A DNA stretch of 64,000 bases. Origin: Cordia subcordata (Eukaryota; Streptophyta; Magnoliopsida; Boraginales; Cordiaceae). The stretch covers positions 14,507,001 through 14,571,000 of the forward strand of contig JAPTOF010000006.1 of NCBI GenBank assembly GCA_028554755.1, written 5' to 3'. Position 1 is the first letter of the stretch. Each line of letters starts with the position of its first letter. The position numbers and the translations under genes were made by a program. Below the pieces are notes generated by a model that searched no databases, was not told where the DNA came from, and saw nothing but the letters and a program-made list of their open reading frames with translations. This document shows, piece after piece, positions 48,848 to 59,599 of the stretch.

Positions 48848-49195
48848 CGGGGCCGTGCGGGGGTGGGCTGCTGTTGGCTTTTGTGTGCGTGGGTATGAAA
48901 TTTCTCTCTCCTCGTTTACTTCACCTGCGAGATTCTCCGCTCATTTATTGCAACTTCAGCGTCGAAAGATCTTCTTTCTTTGTGTTAAAATTTTCTCTCT
49001 GTGAAAAAAGAAAAAGAAGGAAAGCAAAACTTATGTGTAATTATTTGTGACAATTTTTTATTTTTTTTGGTCGAAGTTTTTTGGCATGATATTTGGGTAA
49101 TTCATGCACCAAAATAGGCTCGTTGGTTAAATATGTTGATTTTTTTTTTTAATATCATGGGTAAGATGGCTTTATTGTTTGACATATCAAAAAAA

Positions 49196-49381
49196 TAAAA
49201 TACATTAGACCTCCTTGTAATTTATTATAAGTGCACAATACACTCTTTTGGTGTAAAAAATCTCACAACTAACTCCTCTAGTAAGTAAAAGTTTCATGTG
49301 TACCCTTTATTGGTTATATCTATCCTATTGGTGTTAAAGTTTATATAAAAATGACATTAATAGCCTTAGCCCATTTATTCA

Positions 49382-49433
<52 letters not shown>

Positions 49434-49946
49434 GTAAATTTATTTTCAATTAAAATTTTTTGATAGAAAAATATTTTCTTATTAACTTATTTCTTTTGTA
49501 TTATCAAACACAAAATACTTTAAAAAATATTTTTTAATATATTTTAAGAAAAATTTTTTTTTGCAAATAAATGGATCATTAATGGTCGAAGATATCAAAG
49601 CTTTGGCCTCATTGCTTTGGCTAGATTCGAGTTTCAACGATGCAACCATCACCAAATTGAGTATTTAATTATATTTTTAGATTAATTAAGACTTATTTTG
49701 TGACATGCTAACTTTTTTAGCCAACCAAAGCCAATGCTCAATAAATAGAAAAAGGTCATTTTTTCTGAATATCGAAAACACAAAATTAAGATTTCGATGC
49801 AAGTAAATAAAAGTAACATAGGAACATAATTTTTAGATTTCTACAGTTTGCTCAATATTGCAAAAATATTTTTTTAAGTATTTAGTGTTTGATAACACAG
49901 AAAAATAAGTTAAAAATATTTGTCTATCAAAAAAATTTAATTGAAA

Positions 49947-50003
<57 letters not shown>

Positions 50004-50267
50004 TGATGATGATGATGATGATAATAATGATAATGATGATAATGATGATAATGATGATGATGATGATGATGATGGAAAATTGAACAAGTAGAGCAAGGCT
50101 ATTAACGTCTTTTTTAATGTAAATTTTAACACTGTTAGGAGGAATGTAAATAGTAAGGGATATGTGTGAAACTTTTACTTATCACAAGGGTCTGCTGTGG
50201 AACTTTTGGCACCAAAGGGGTGTATTGTGCATTTATAATAGACCATAGGGAAATTTAATGCATTTTA
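49196..50267. mobile_element. Foldback element with mirrored trinucleotide tracts, 1.07 kb
   Basis: The left arm starts taaaatacattag and pairs with the right end ...ttaatgcatttta. Matching continues through 'ttataa-tgcacaatacac', 'taagtaaaagtttcaca', 'acattaatagcctt', then (TTA)n against (AAT)n/(GAT)n, and on to 'tttgatagaaaaatatttt' and 'tatcaaacac-aaatactt'. Each arm is about 350 bp around a 300-bp unpaired centre (about 49550-49850). The (TTA)17 at 49384-49433 and the (AAT)n(GAT)n at 49949-50075 sit at mirrored places, so the microsatellite was in the ancestral arm. No transposase; no clear target duplication. Confidence 0.85.
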
Positions 50268-50418
50268 CCCTACAAAAAAAGAACAAAGTGATTTTGGCTT
50301 TTAAGATTTTTGTGTTTATTTATTTTTTACTTTAAATAGGTTTTTGTTTAGTTAAAGTAATATTAACAAGTAATTTAGTTGCGCCACGTGCATATTCGCT
50401 TAAGTTAATCTATATAAA

Positions 50419-50649
50419 GGGTCTGTTTGGATTGGTTTTTTTTTTAGGAAAAAAACATTTTTTTCCCCTAAAAAAGTTACATTAAATTTATAATAACTAT
50501 TTAATTTGGCTTCCAAAAAAGCGAAAACTTTGGAAAAAGCTCAAATGCAACTTTTTTTAGAAGCCAAAATTTTCAACTTCTCAAAGAAACTATTTTTCAA
50601 AAGCTATTAAAAAAATACTTTTGAAAAAAAAGCCAATTCAAACAGGCGC
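50419..50649. mobile_element. Tourist-like MITE
   Basis: gggtctgtttggattggttt is inverted at the right as aagccaattcaaacaggcgc, with aaa on both flanks. The interior consists of paired 'aaaaagttacattaaattt' and 'aaagctattaaaaaaatac' runs almost identical to the copy at 58914-59125. Confidence 0.8.
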
Positions 50650-50779
50650 AAAGTATTAGAAGTTGTAGACCCAAAATAATAATAGAAGTTATCTAATTGT
50701 TATATATCAAAAAGTTTATTTATTAGATAACAATGTTAACATTGCGGAAAATCTCCTTGAATACTCATTGTTTGTTTTT

Positions 50780-51345
50780 TTGGATAAGGGAGAATTCCAC
50801 AAACAGTCTCTATCATTTGCAAAAAGTGTCAATTTAATCTCTATTACTCCAAAAGTGACCCATTTGGTCCTTAATGTTTACAAAAATAGTCAATTTGGTC
50901 TTTACTATTTCAGAAGTAACTCATTTAGTCATTAATATTCGCAAAAAGGGTAAATTACACTAATTGTCCCTTATCGTTGCCTCTCGCTACATTCCTATCC
51001 CTTATCTTTCATTTGTGACAAATTAGTCCCATAATTAATATTTTTTAGTCATTGTTAGTTCCAACTTGATTTTCTATTAGAAAAGCACATTAACTATCAC
51101 GTGCCTCTCACGTAACAAGGTTAATATCGTCCAAACACATTAAAATTTATTTTTCAAAGTGAAAGTTACACCAATCTCCCTTATCTTTTATTTGTGATAT
51201 ATTAGTCTCATAACTAATTGTTTTGTGTCGTAATTAGTCCCAACTCGATTTTTCATTAAAAAATCGTAAAAAAATCACATGTGCCTCACATAGATCTCAT
51301 TTTTTGCTTTTTTGCCAATGTTAATATTATCCAAATGCATTAAAA
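50780..51345. repeat. Diverged tandem units, about 205 bp
   Basis: 'cttatcttt-atttgtgaca-attagtccataa', 'gttagtcccaact-gattttctatta', 'cacatgtgcctcaca' and 'gttaatatcgtccaaa-cattaaaa' occur in the same order at about 50990-51150 and 51175-51345. A partial third copy lies inverted at about 51975-52045. 50810-50940 repeats 'ctatttggtccttaatattt' phrases. Together these read like arms of an older foldback repeat of the 'no gap/available for TE' low-GC type, now rearranged. Confidence 0.55.
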
Positions 51346-52194
51346 ACTGTAACAAATCCTTAAAAATTACAAAATATAGAAATTGTTAAGTAGCTTAAAA
51401 CCCACAAACAGACACACACACATACACATACTCAATATCAAGTAGATTGGGCAATCTTTCTTTGAGCACTCGTTAACTCCAATCTTCGGCTAACTCCAAC
51501 AAAGCCTCAAAACAACAAAGACCCTTATATTTAGGGAAGTTATTGGTATTAATATACTCCAATAACTCCCCTATTTAATATGCTAAATTTTGGGCATTCT
51601 TCCAACCCCAAACCAAAACACCCATATGTAGGATGAGTTTTTTTCATCCCCCAAAGTCATACCCCATACCCAATCCCAATAGTTGCAAATTGATATGGTC
51701 ACAAAGGCCTTAAGAAATAGAGGAGTTGTTGGAGTGAAATTAAAATAAAGATTCCATAAACTGAGTGATTGATAAAAAAATAGGAGAGTTGTTAGAGTAT
51801 AACTAAAAATAGTGTATAAGTTAGAGGAGATAGGGGTTAATGTAGAGGCGATGCCATGGGAGTGTAAGCGTGCAGAGGTGTTCAGAGTAGTGGAAGGTGA
51901 AAGGACATCTTATGTTTGAGAATCTAAAAATGATCAAACTACATAAAAGAAAAGTCTTCCTTTTGTGGTTTGGCAAATAGGTTCTAATACGTTTGGACGA
52001 TATTAGCTTTGGCAAAAAAGCAAAAATGCGATCCACGTGAAACACACATAATATTTTTGTGACAAATCATATTTCTTATTTTCAAGAATCCTAATGCAAT
52101 TTGAACTCTTATAAAAACACATATTTAGCAATCGACCAATAAGGAAATATTCAAGAAAAGACTTCTCATGCTTAAAACAATATCCGCTTATCAG
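51346..52194. other. Gene-free stretch with repeat-like phrases
   Basis: 51480-51830 contains 'ggagttgttggagtgaaatt', 'gagagttgttagagtataac' and the inverted 'aactccaacaaagcc', suggesting a decayed TIR element. No gene seen. Confidence 0.4.
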
Positions 52195-53158
52195 AGGGAC
52201 CAAAAGACATAACTACCCTTAACTCTCAAAATGACTAAAATTCCCTTGCCTCCCCTTAGGCGACATAATGACCCTTTTGACCTTAGTCTATTTCACCACA
52301 AGACTAAAGCCGCACCTTAAGGATAATTACTAGATGCCAGAAGCTTGTCACAACAACGAGTGACCTTTGTCTTTGACTTACTAAGCAAAATGACCAAAAT
52401 GCCCCTTTATGAATGCCCATAGTCACGGTCGATTCTTTGACTGTATCATCACCTCCTTAACTACCTCTAAACCTTGGAATAACTTGTCCAAGATATCAAT
52501 CATCTTCTTGAAGGGTTATACCACTAGATCTAGTTTAGATGATCATACAAACAAGACTGAGGGGGCACATAGAATCTACTATTGCATATGCATATCCCAA
52601 CTGACCAAAACTCAACACCCAACGCACAGAGCTGTTGACCCTAGCCAAGTAAGGTCTCACTCATAATAGATCAAAGTGCTGAACCCTGACTCCGTCAGTT
52701 CATCCACATATACTCAAGATTGAGAGCATTGGCCATTTAGCAACAGTGAGTATTGTGTTTTCTGACTTTAATAGTACGGTTATGAGAAAACTAACTCACA
52801 GCGGTCCAGTCCAATACGTGATGCACCCACTAGAGAGACAAGTCTGGAAAGGCCTCCAATGACCTAGGTAGGTCACCTTTACAAGGAGACTTACTTACTA
52901 TAACCTTATCTTGGTACAGTGCCCAGCACTACCATACGGTTACGGACTTATTTATGACATTACTAAGTCTAGACTTGGACCTACTGCGCGTCCAACCTCA
53001 CTGCGCACCCTAGTCTTCAGTTAATGTCACTGGGCCTTTACTAGTGCACCATATAATCATACACCAGAGACAATGTATGAAATTGAATTCAAAAATAATT
53101 ATAACAATATCTAGAAAAATAGTGTCCAAGTGGTCTTTAGGGCATACCAATCCCAATA
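52195..53158 (-). mobile_element. LTR fragment, inverted relative of 22359-24091
   Basis: The minus strand starts TATTGGGATTGGTATGCCC at 53158 and parallels the first kilobase of the 22 kb solo LTR throughout. Shared phrases include 'aggtccaagtctag', 'caatgctctcaatcttgag', 'gaactgacggagtcaggg' and 'gtcaaagacaaaggtcact'. The homology stops near 'ttttggtccct', so the copy is truncated, or its 3' part has diverged. The TG start has mutated to TA. Confidence 0.7.
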
Positions 53159-53169
53159 GATATAATCAC

Positions 53170-54492
53170 CCTATATGCTCTACTTATACATATATTAATG
53201 GTGTGTGTAGTTTTTGCGTGTTTTCAACTAGCTTTTGCATGCACATTTTACGGTATTTAGAGCTTAATTGTGTGCACTTAGTGTAGAGTTTATGCATAAC
53301 TATTAATATTTGTACATAATATATTTGGATGCATAAATGCTATGCTAAGTGCCATATTTTGTGTTTTAGGTGAGTTTTGGGATGGGTTCAAGTTTACATG
53401 AGGAAGAAATGAGTTAATAGATAAAGACCAGAAGAAAAGAAATGAAAAATGGAGCATTCTGACCCAACTGATCAACCTTGAAGAAGAGTCAGTTGACCGA
53501 CCACCCCAACGAACATAGAAATTCTGCCAGTCGAGGTGCCCTCTAGAGCTGGTCGATCGGTAGGTCTAGAAAGCTACTTCATCTAGCCGATTGATTAAGA
53601 AAGAGGAAGTCGGTCGACCAACAGTTCTCGATAACAGCTATAAATAGCTCGTTTTAGCTCATTTACAAGGGAGGAGCTTAATTTTCTAAAACCTTAATAA
53701 ACCCTAACCCTCTACCCACTTCACCAAACACCCAAAACCAGCAGCTCACATCAAACCAAGCTAGGATTGAAGCTTGTAACAAGAGATTGAAGGGTTTTGC
53801 TTTGGATATGAGCAAGAGATTGAAAGGGAGTTCCTTATTCCTTTTCTTATTCTTATAAATATCCTTTGTAATTGAGTTAGATCTAGGGTTAATTGATGTT
53901 GTATATTAGATTAGGTCTTTGAATAAAGGATTTGCATGTGTCTTTGGCTCTTAATACACATTTATTTACATAAATATGTGGCAGGATTCAATATGTCTAT
54001 GTATTGAAAATCAAACATGTCTATGTATTTGTTAAAATGTCTAAGTGAATATACATGTGTAATTTCAGCTTCAAATGTTTTGATCTCTTATATGGGTGAT
54101 GTGATTGTTCTTAATTCATGGCTTTGCTGAGTAAAGTAAACTTTAGCTTTAAATCCAGCTAATAGGTTACATGCTTTGCTTAGTCGAGTTTAGGTGCTAG
54201 TCCTTGGCTTTAAACCCAGCCAAGTGGATAAGTTAACCTAGACTAAAGTACCCCTCACCCATGTTAGTGTCGGTTGATTGAGCCTTAATGTCACATAGTG
54301 CTTAGGTTCTACTCCTTGGCTTAATGTCAGTTAATCCAGCTAAAGCATGCATACACACACACATACACGTAGCTAGTTGTAGGCACCTGAGCACATAGAG
54401 ACTAAATTAAGGTAGCCTCCCTGTGGAGACAATACCCATACTCAAATCTACTATATCATGAACGATCCGTAAGCTTGCGGGTGCAAAACTCA
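53170..54492 (+). mobile_element. Gypsy-like LTR segment (plus orientation)
   Basis: It contains an LTR-like order: 'tgtgtgcacttagtgtagag', a stretch with repeated 'gtcgaccga'-type phrases, and the TATA-like 'gctataaatagctcg' at 53639. A leader with 'aataaaccctaaccctc' follows, and the end reads 'ccctgtggagacaatacc' then 'gatccgtaagcttgcgggtg'. The last phrase is typical of the 3' part of plant gypsy (Athila/Tat-like) LTRs. No gag/pol follows. Exact ends are not resolved. Confidence 0.5.
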
Positions 54493-55245
54493 AGACACGA
54501 TCAATTAACTTGGGATAAAAGGGAGATAAGAAATATACCTTTCTATTCAAAGGTAATCCTCTACAATCCATGAGCATAAATCCTAAATATTATACTTGAT
54601 CCTCTTAGATCCTTGATTCTAAGATGTTTTTGTGCGTGAAAGAGTGTGTAAGAGGTGGGTGATAAGAGGACTAGGGTTTTGGGAGATGGGTGAGAGAATG
54701 TATCTAAGCTCTCCTTTAAAAATGGCAAAAAACGAGCTTAAAAAAGCTGTCAACGGGTCTTGCCAAAAGTAGCACTAGTCAATTGACAAGATGGAGGCTA
54801 GGTGACTGGCACAAACATTTAATCTATACCTCTGCCGGTCGACTGGTAGACGCTCAAGGGGTGATTGGCAGAGGTAGTGTTAAGCTCCAATCTTAGCATT
54901 TTTGCTCTGGTCGTTCCTGATTGCTCCAAGCTTCATCTGTATGCCTCTAAAAGTATTTTCTTTGCTCTTTTTAGCCTCGAAACCCCTTTAACAAGCTTGG
55001 ACATTCTATCACCATCTTCAATCAAACTCCAAGCCTTGCTCCAAGCTTTACCTAAATCAAGCAATAAACATGCATTAGTGCAGCATTTAAATCCTAAGCT
55101 CAACTATGAACATGTAAATCCTAATATGCACAAGTATGACCTAAATGCTATACTAATACATCTAATGAAGCATAAAACACCTCAAAATAAGTATAAGAAT
55201 GCAATGCATGAACACACACAAAACCAACACATCATATATTATTAA
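54493..55245 (-). mobile_element. Gypsy-like LTR segment (minus orientation)
   Basis: On the minus strand it starts TGTGTTGGTTTTGTG and has 'ccagtcgaccggcagagg', 'caattgactagtgc' and a leader 'ccaaaaccctagtcctctt'. It ends at the junction with the plus-oriented segment. It shares style and motifs with that neighbour in reverse, making an inverted pair. The 126-codon plus-strand frame lying inside is an LTR translation, not a gene. Confidence 0.45.
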
Positions 55246-56135
55246 GTGAATCCATTCGACTGCATTAGTGGGTTGATTAGCCTTTCCTTCAAAAATGCCC
55301 AAAACTGGCAAATTTATTTATGAAGTTTCATTGGTGAAACCAAAGTGGAAGGTCTAACTTATGCTTTTTCAAGAATTGTTTATGGCATACCTCAGTTGGG
55401 AAGCTTAAATATACTCTCTAACTTGCCATAAATGTAATGATAAATTTAAGTGTTGAAATTAGGACAAGTTAAGCTTGAATATACTCTCTATATTTGCAGA
55501 AGTTAATGATAAATTTAGGTGTTGAAATTAGGACAAGTTCATATAATATTAGGGTCAACAATTTCAATATCTACATATTTGATACAGGTACACCTAAATA
55601 GATAAAGGCTAATTGTCAAATTCTTTTGATGGCCGTATAATGTACATGATCCCTAGTATTCTTTTAGTTCTTCTATAGCAATTACTTGAAATGTTACCTT
55701 GTCATCACATATCAAGTAGCCTTCTATATGTATACTAACTTTCAGTTTCTATTTCAAACACTAAAGATGCCTATAAAGATGCTATCATATATGAAATCTT
55801 AAATCTGAAAGGCACATAATTTTATATTCTTTTCAAATTTATGATTTCAGATAAATATATCACAAATACATCATTAGCAATATCAAGCTAATGATATTAT
55901 AGATACATATCCTTCTTCTCTATGGTAGCTTTTAAGTTTTTGTTCAGTTTTTCATTGCCTTAGGTGTAATTTATGCATTAGAGATAGTATGTTGGCTCTT
56001 GTGTTGTTATGTTTGATAAAATCAATTAATCTTTTGTAGCCACTGTAACATATTTAACCTTGTGCGCATTAGTATCAGCTATTTTCTTTGTGTTATATAA
56101 TGATGATTAATGCTAGCTCTTTCATATAAATATAA
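55246..56135. other. Gene-free stretch with small duplications
   Basis: 'aagctt-aatatactctcta' and 'aatgataaatttaggtgttg' with 'aaattaggacaagtt' occur twice (55404-55470 and 55474-55540, period about 70 bp). 55784-55868 is a second copy of the palindromic MITE at 47123-47212. Confidence 0.6.
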
Positions 56136-56140
56136 ATATA

Positions 56141-56290
56141 GTGAGTTACAAACCATCAATGATTGCGATAACATCAACAACATTAATAACATTGGATTTG
56201 AGATTAACCAAAGAGGCTTCTGAGCTTAAACTTAATGGCTTATCTTTAGGTCGATTTCCGAGCATTGTAAATCTCAATAACCATTTCTTT
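56141..56290 (+). pseudogene. Possible decayed D-type cyclin exon
   Basis: The frame reads YKPSMIAITSTTLITLDLRL then TKEASELKLNGLSLGRF. It recalls the cyclin C-domain block 'RPSVIAAAATL...LD..LT.EALE.KM..IS...F' of plant D-type (D5-like) cyclins. No flanking cyclin exons or the rest of the domain are visible. The match is from memory of the family pattern and may be chance. Confidence 0.25.
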
Positions 56291-56493
56291 TTATTCTCAA
56301 ATCATTTTCCTTTTAGATGTAATTTTTACAAAAAATGTATTTAGAAGAAAAAAGTCTTTGCAAAGAATGTATCCACCAAAGAAAAAGAAAAGAAAGTATT
56401 TCTGAAAAAGTTTAATTCATCTAATGAATATACTGATTATTGTTTTCTATTACATACATTTTTAGTTGACTGAATCTGCTAATGACAAGCTAA

Positions 56494-56496
<3 letters not shown>

Positions 56497-56541
<45 letters not shown>
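56497..56541. repeat. (TA)n microsatellite
   Basis: About 22 TA units. Confidence 0.95.
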
Positions 56542-56544
<3 letters not shown>

Positions 56545-56639
56545 ATGTATAAAGCAATAAGAGAAAACGAATGGTAAAACTTTGGATAACAAAAGAGTAA
56601 TAGCCTTGCTCATGAGGGTTGTTTAAAATATTCTAATAA

Positions 56640-58115
56640 TATTTCTTGTAGGGCTTACTCTAAAGCAGGAAATAGACTGTGGTGCAAAAGCGAAGCACGA
56701 ACTAGTTCAATGTCATCATGTAGTGCCATCAGGAATTGCACTAAGTGTCTTTGATCTCTCCATTTTGTAAATTTTCCAGCACCAACAGTACACATCCATG
56801 TTGGCTCAAAGGTTGTAGATTGATCCCGTACTACATAAATTTGGGTGATAAAGCTGTTGATAGATTGATCAACATCTTGACGCATGTGGTAGAGTATTTT
56901 AGCAAGCTGATACTGATAAACACCAAGTATAGTAGTGTACCGTTGAATAAGAAAATCCTATAGCTCTTTAGCAATATCAAATCAGCCAAATTGAATATCA
57001 ATGGAAGGAATAGAGGCGTTTTGAAGCCAAGTGATAATTTGATTGTTTTTCTTGTCCCAATCTTTTAACCTTTTAGCAAATTTTTTATCCGATTCGATTT
57101 TCCCTTTTTTTGGTTCTTTAATATCCCCAATTGCAATTCTCCATAATTTCCAACCTTTGAGAAAATTTGTCATGGCCTGAGCCCATAGTACATAATTTTC
57201 TTTGTTGAGTGTTAAGGAGACAGGTTGGGAGCTCTCTGTGCAATCCATGAGTCAAGAAACTACCAATTCAGGTAAGAATTTGAAAAAATTGATAGCACAA
57301 ATGAATTCAAGACACTGAAATACCTTAGGGAGGGTCCCCTTCTTTTTTTGATTTTTATTTTTATTTTTGATGCCTTTATCTTTTTGTTTTTTGATTTTGT
57401 TTTTTTTAATAAAAAAAGTCAGAAAGCAAAATGCAAACCTAGCCGATGTGGCATATGATTGGCCAAGACTAGATAATGTGGCATGATGACGTGGCACACC
57501 ACGTGGCAATTACAGGTGAAAATTGCTGACAAGAGAAGTGGCATGGCGTTGATGTGGCAGGTGCGTTAGCAACGCTGTGTTTGGTTGCCACGTAAAACAC
57601 TAGTCAAACAGAACAATAAGCAAACTTTGACTTGTGCGTACGGGTGTGTAGGAGCTCAAACTGGGACACTCTCTATAAGATTGGAATCATCTTGACGAGC
57701 TCTTTAAGCCGATTTGCTGACATAATGAAAGTTCTTTGAAACAGTATTTCCTGTAATAAAAGAAAAAAGAAAAAAACTGCAAAAGCTACAAATTTTTTTT
57801 TCCTTCTTGCAACTCAGATGACACAATTTTGATGGATAAAAATAGAGGCACAGGCTATCAAAAAGGTAGCCTTGATATCAAGTTAAAATAGAAAAAGAAC
57901 ACAATATTTATTAAGGAAGGCTGTATTTCTTTGAAAGAATTGTTTGTACAAATTGTTCTTTTAATATAGGAGTCTAGCTACCATACATATGCTAATCACA
58001 TCTAATGCAGATTGCCTAATATCACTCCTAATTGATTTACAAAATATCAATCCTGGTATACAAAAGGAAAACAACATTTGTAAAATATCTTTGAAATATC
58101 AAAATATTTTCAACA
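56640..58115 (-). mobile_element. Truncated Ty1-copia retrotransposon (5' LTR, primer site, gag remnant)
   Basis: Read on the minus strand. 58115-57882 is a short LTR starting TGTTGAAAATATTTTGATAT and containing a TATA-like tctgca/ctcctatattaaaag region. It is followed by ttgatatcaaggctacc, a degenerate tRNA-Met primer-binding site (compare TGGTATCAGAGC). A leader follows to 57249. Gag starts at 57248 and runs open for 88 codons with the copia-gag hallmarks LTLNKENYVLWAQAM, FLKGWKLWR, DWDKKNNQIITWLQN and SIPSID. At least two in-frame stops follow. A second open piece (56885-56655) has RQDVDQSINSFITQIY and RDQRHLVQFLMALHDD. No zinc knuckle, protease, integrase, reverse transcriptase or 3' LTR is present. 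It is a dead 5' fragment. Confidence 0.85.
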
Positions 58116-58330
58116 AGGGTGAACTTTGAAAAGACTCCACATATAAGTTCAAATTTGAAATACCATTCTTTATGTTGAATAACTTTCTTTCATTGGTTTA
58201 TGAAGTTTTATGCATTAAACTACTGTTGGTAACTTTCTTATTTTTGCAATCTTTGATTTCTTATATTTAGTGTTTCTAAATATATTTTTTCACTGTGACT
58301 TTTAAAGGATATGGGATAAGACACTTTCTT

Positions 58331-58582
58331 CTAAAAGGGTTAACCAAAGGAGAACCCCTTTCCCACCTGGCCAGAGGCCCCTTAACCAGGCGGGAGGTAA
58401 ATCGAGGGATGTGCGTGAGTGGCAGCCCGACCAGGGAGAGGACCAACGGGCGTGGAAATCCAGCAACAGCCCCCGCAATATTTCAGCGGAGTACTGCCGC
58501 CACACGGACTCGATCCTGCGTTGTCAGGGTGTCTCCACCCTAATCACCTGACCACTTACCAACTCACCTATGCCCTGGGGGC
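58331..58582 (-). mobile_element. tRNA-derived SINE with exact 13-bp target duplication
   Basis: aagacactttctt flanks the insertion at 58318-58330 and 58583-58595. The minus strand reads gggcataggtgagttggtaa (A box) and then gcaggatcgagtccgtgtgg (B box), with normal spacing. A GC-rich tRNA-unrelated body follows, containing 'cctcccgcctggttaagggg' and 'ctctggccaggtggg'. It ends 'ggttaaccctttt'. At 252 bp and over 55% GC it stands out sharply from the AT-rich surroundings. The perfect duplication indicates a relatively recent insertion. Open frames on both strands here are by-products of the GC content. Confidence 0.92.
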
Positions 58583-58913
58583 AAGACACTTTCTTACCTA
58601 TCTTTCATAAGCGCAAAAGTGTTGTTCGGCAGGGATTTGCATATTTGGGGTGTCATTTATTAGTGCCTCAAGAATAATAGACATTTTCAAAGTTATGAAA
58701 GTTAGCATATGTAAAAAAAATCACAACCACCACAACAAAAAGGGGCTTACTTTTTCTTTTCCTAACATAATATTATCACGATTTAACGTGTTGATTACAT
58801 GGAACTCTTACTTTCCTAATTTATAATATAAACTATGTTAACAAATAACGATAAACACTATTTTGTTCCACAATTTTCGTTTGCTTTAGGTAACAACACT
58901 GGACAAAAATTAT

Positions 58914-59125
58914 GGGCCTATTTGGATTGCCATTTTTTTTAGGAAAAAGCACTTTTTTTCCTAAAAAAGTTACATTAAATTTGCAATAACTATTTGATTT
59001 GGCTTTTAAAAAAGCTGAAACTCTAAAAAAAGCTCAAAAGCCAGAATTTTCAGCTTTTAAAAAAAAGCTATTTTTCAAAAACTATTAAAAAGGTTCTTTT
59101 GAAAAAAGCCAATCCAAACGAGCCC
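58914..59125. mobile_element. Tourist-like MITE with TAT target duplication
   Basis: gggcctatttggattgcc is inverted as gccaatccaaacgagccc, with tat on both flanks. The interior is nearly the same as the copy at 50419-50649, so the family was recently active. Confidence 0.85.
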
Positions 59126-59489
59126 TATATCATATAAGGACATTAATATGGTTAACAATAAATTAATATCATACTACTTAAAAGGAAAAACGATAATTTG
59201 TGCAAATATGACTTACAATTTAAAAATAGAAGTAACTTAGTTATAATAAATTGCTACCCTATGACATGCTTTTAATTTATTCTTCTTAATATTTTCACAA
59301 TAACAATTGTTTTTTGTACAAAGAAATAAATTTACATCGATAAAAAATACTTTTTAGTTGATAAATTCATTCTTTGTTTTATTTCTATTGATGGTTCTTT
59401 TTCACTAAATTAATATAAAAAAAATCGTGTAAAACGCGGTTTTAAAAACACTAGTATATTACAAAAGAAGATACATGCTAATTAATTAG

Positions 59490-59595
59490 GTATTGAAGAA
59501 ACCACCGATGGGTACAGTATACCAAAAAAACCTTGTTGAGATCATTTTCAGTTTCGGAGGTGCTATATTGAAGAAACCACCCGATGGGTGAGAAG
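59490..59595. repeat. Short direct duplication 'tattgaagaaaccaccgatg'
   Basis: 'tattgaagaaaccaccgatg' followed by ggt appears at about 59492 and again at about 59567 with one inserted C, about 76 bp apart. Confidence 0.85.
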
Positions 59596-59599
59596 CCAG

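Noticed and set aside
49833..50132. 99-codon minus-strand and 64-codon plus-strand frames rich in Ser/Leu or Ile/Met
   Set aside because: They are translations of the (AAT)n(GAT)n microsatellite inside the foldback element.
54865..55245. 126-codon plus-strand open frame
   Set aside because: It lies in the minus-oriented LTR-like segment and shows no domain; open by chance.
56655..56963. Plus-strand 72-codon frame opposite the copia gag remnant
   Set aside because: It is the complement of recognisable gag sequence.
58295..58610. Overlapping open frames of 60-80 codons on both strands
   Set aside because: They are by-products of the GC-rich SINE at 58331-58582.
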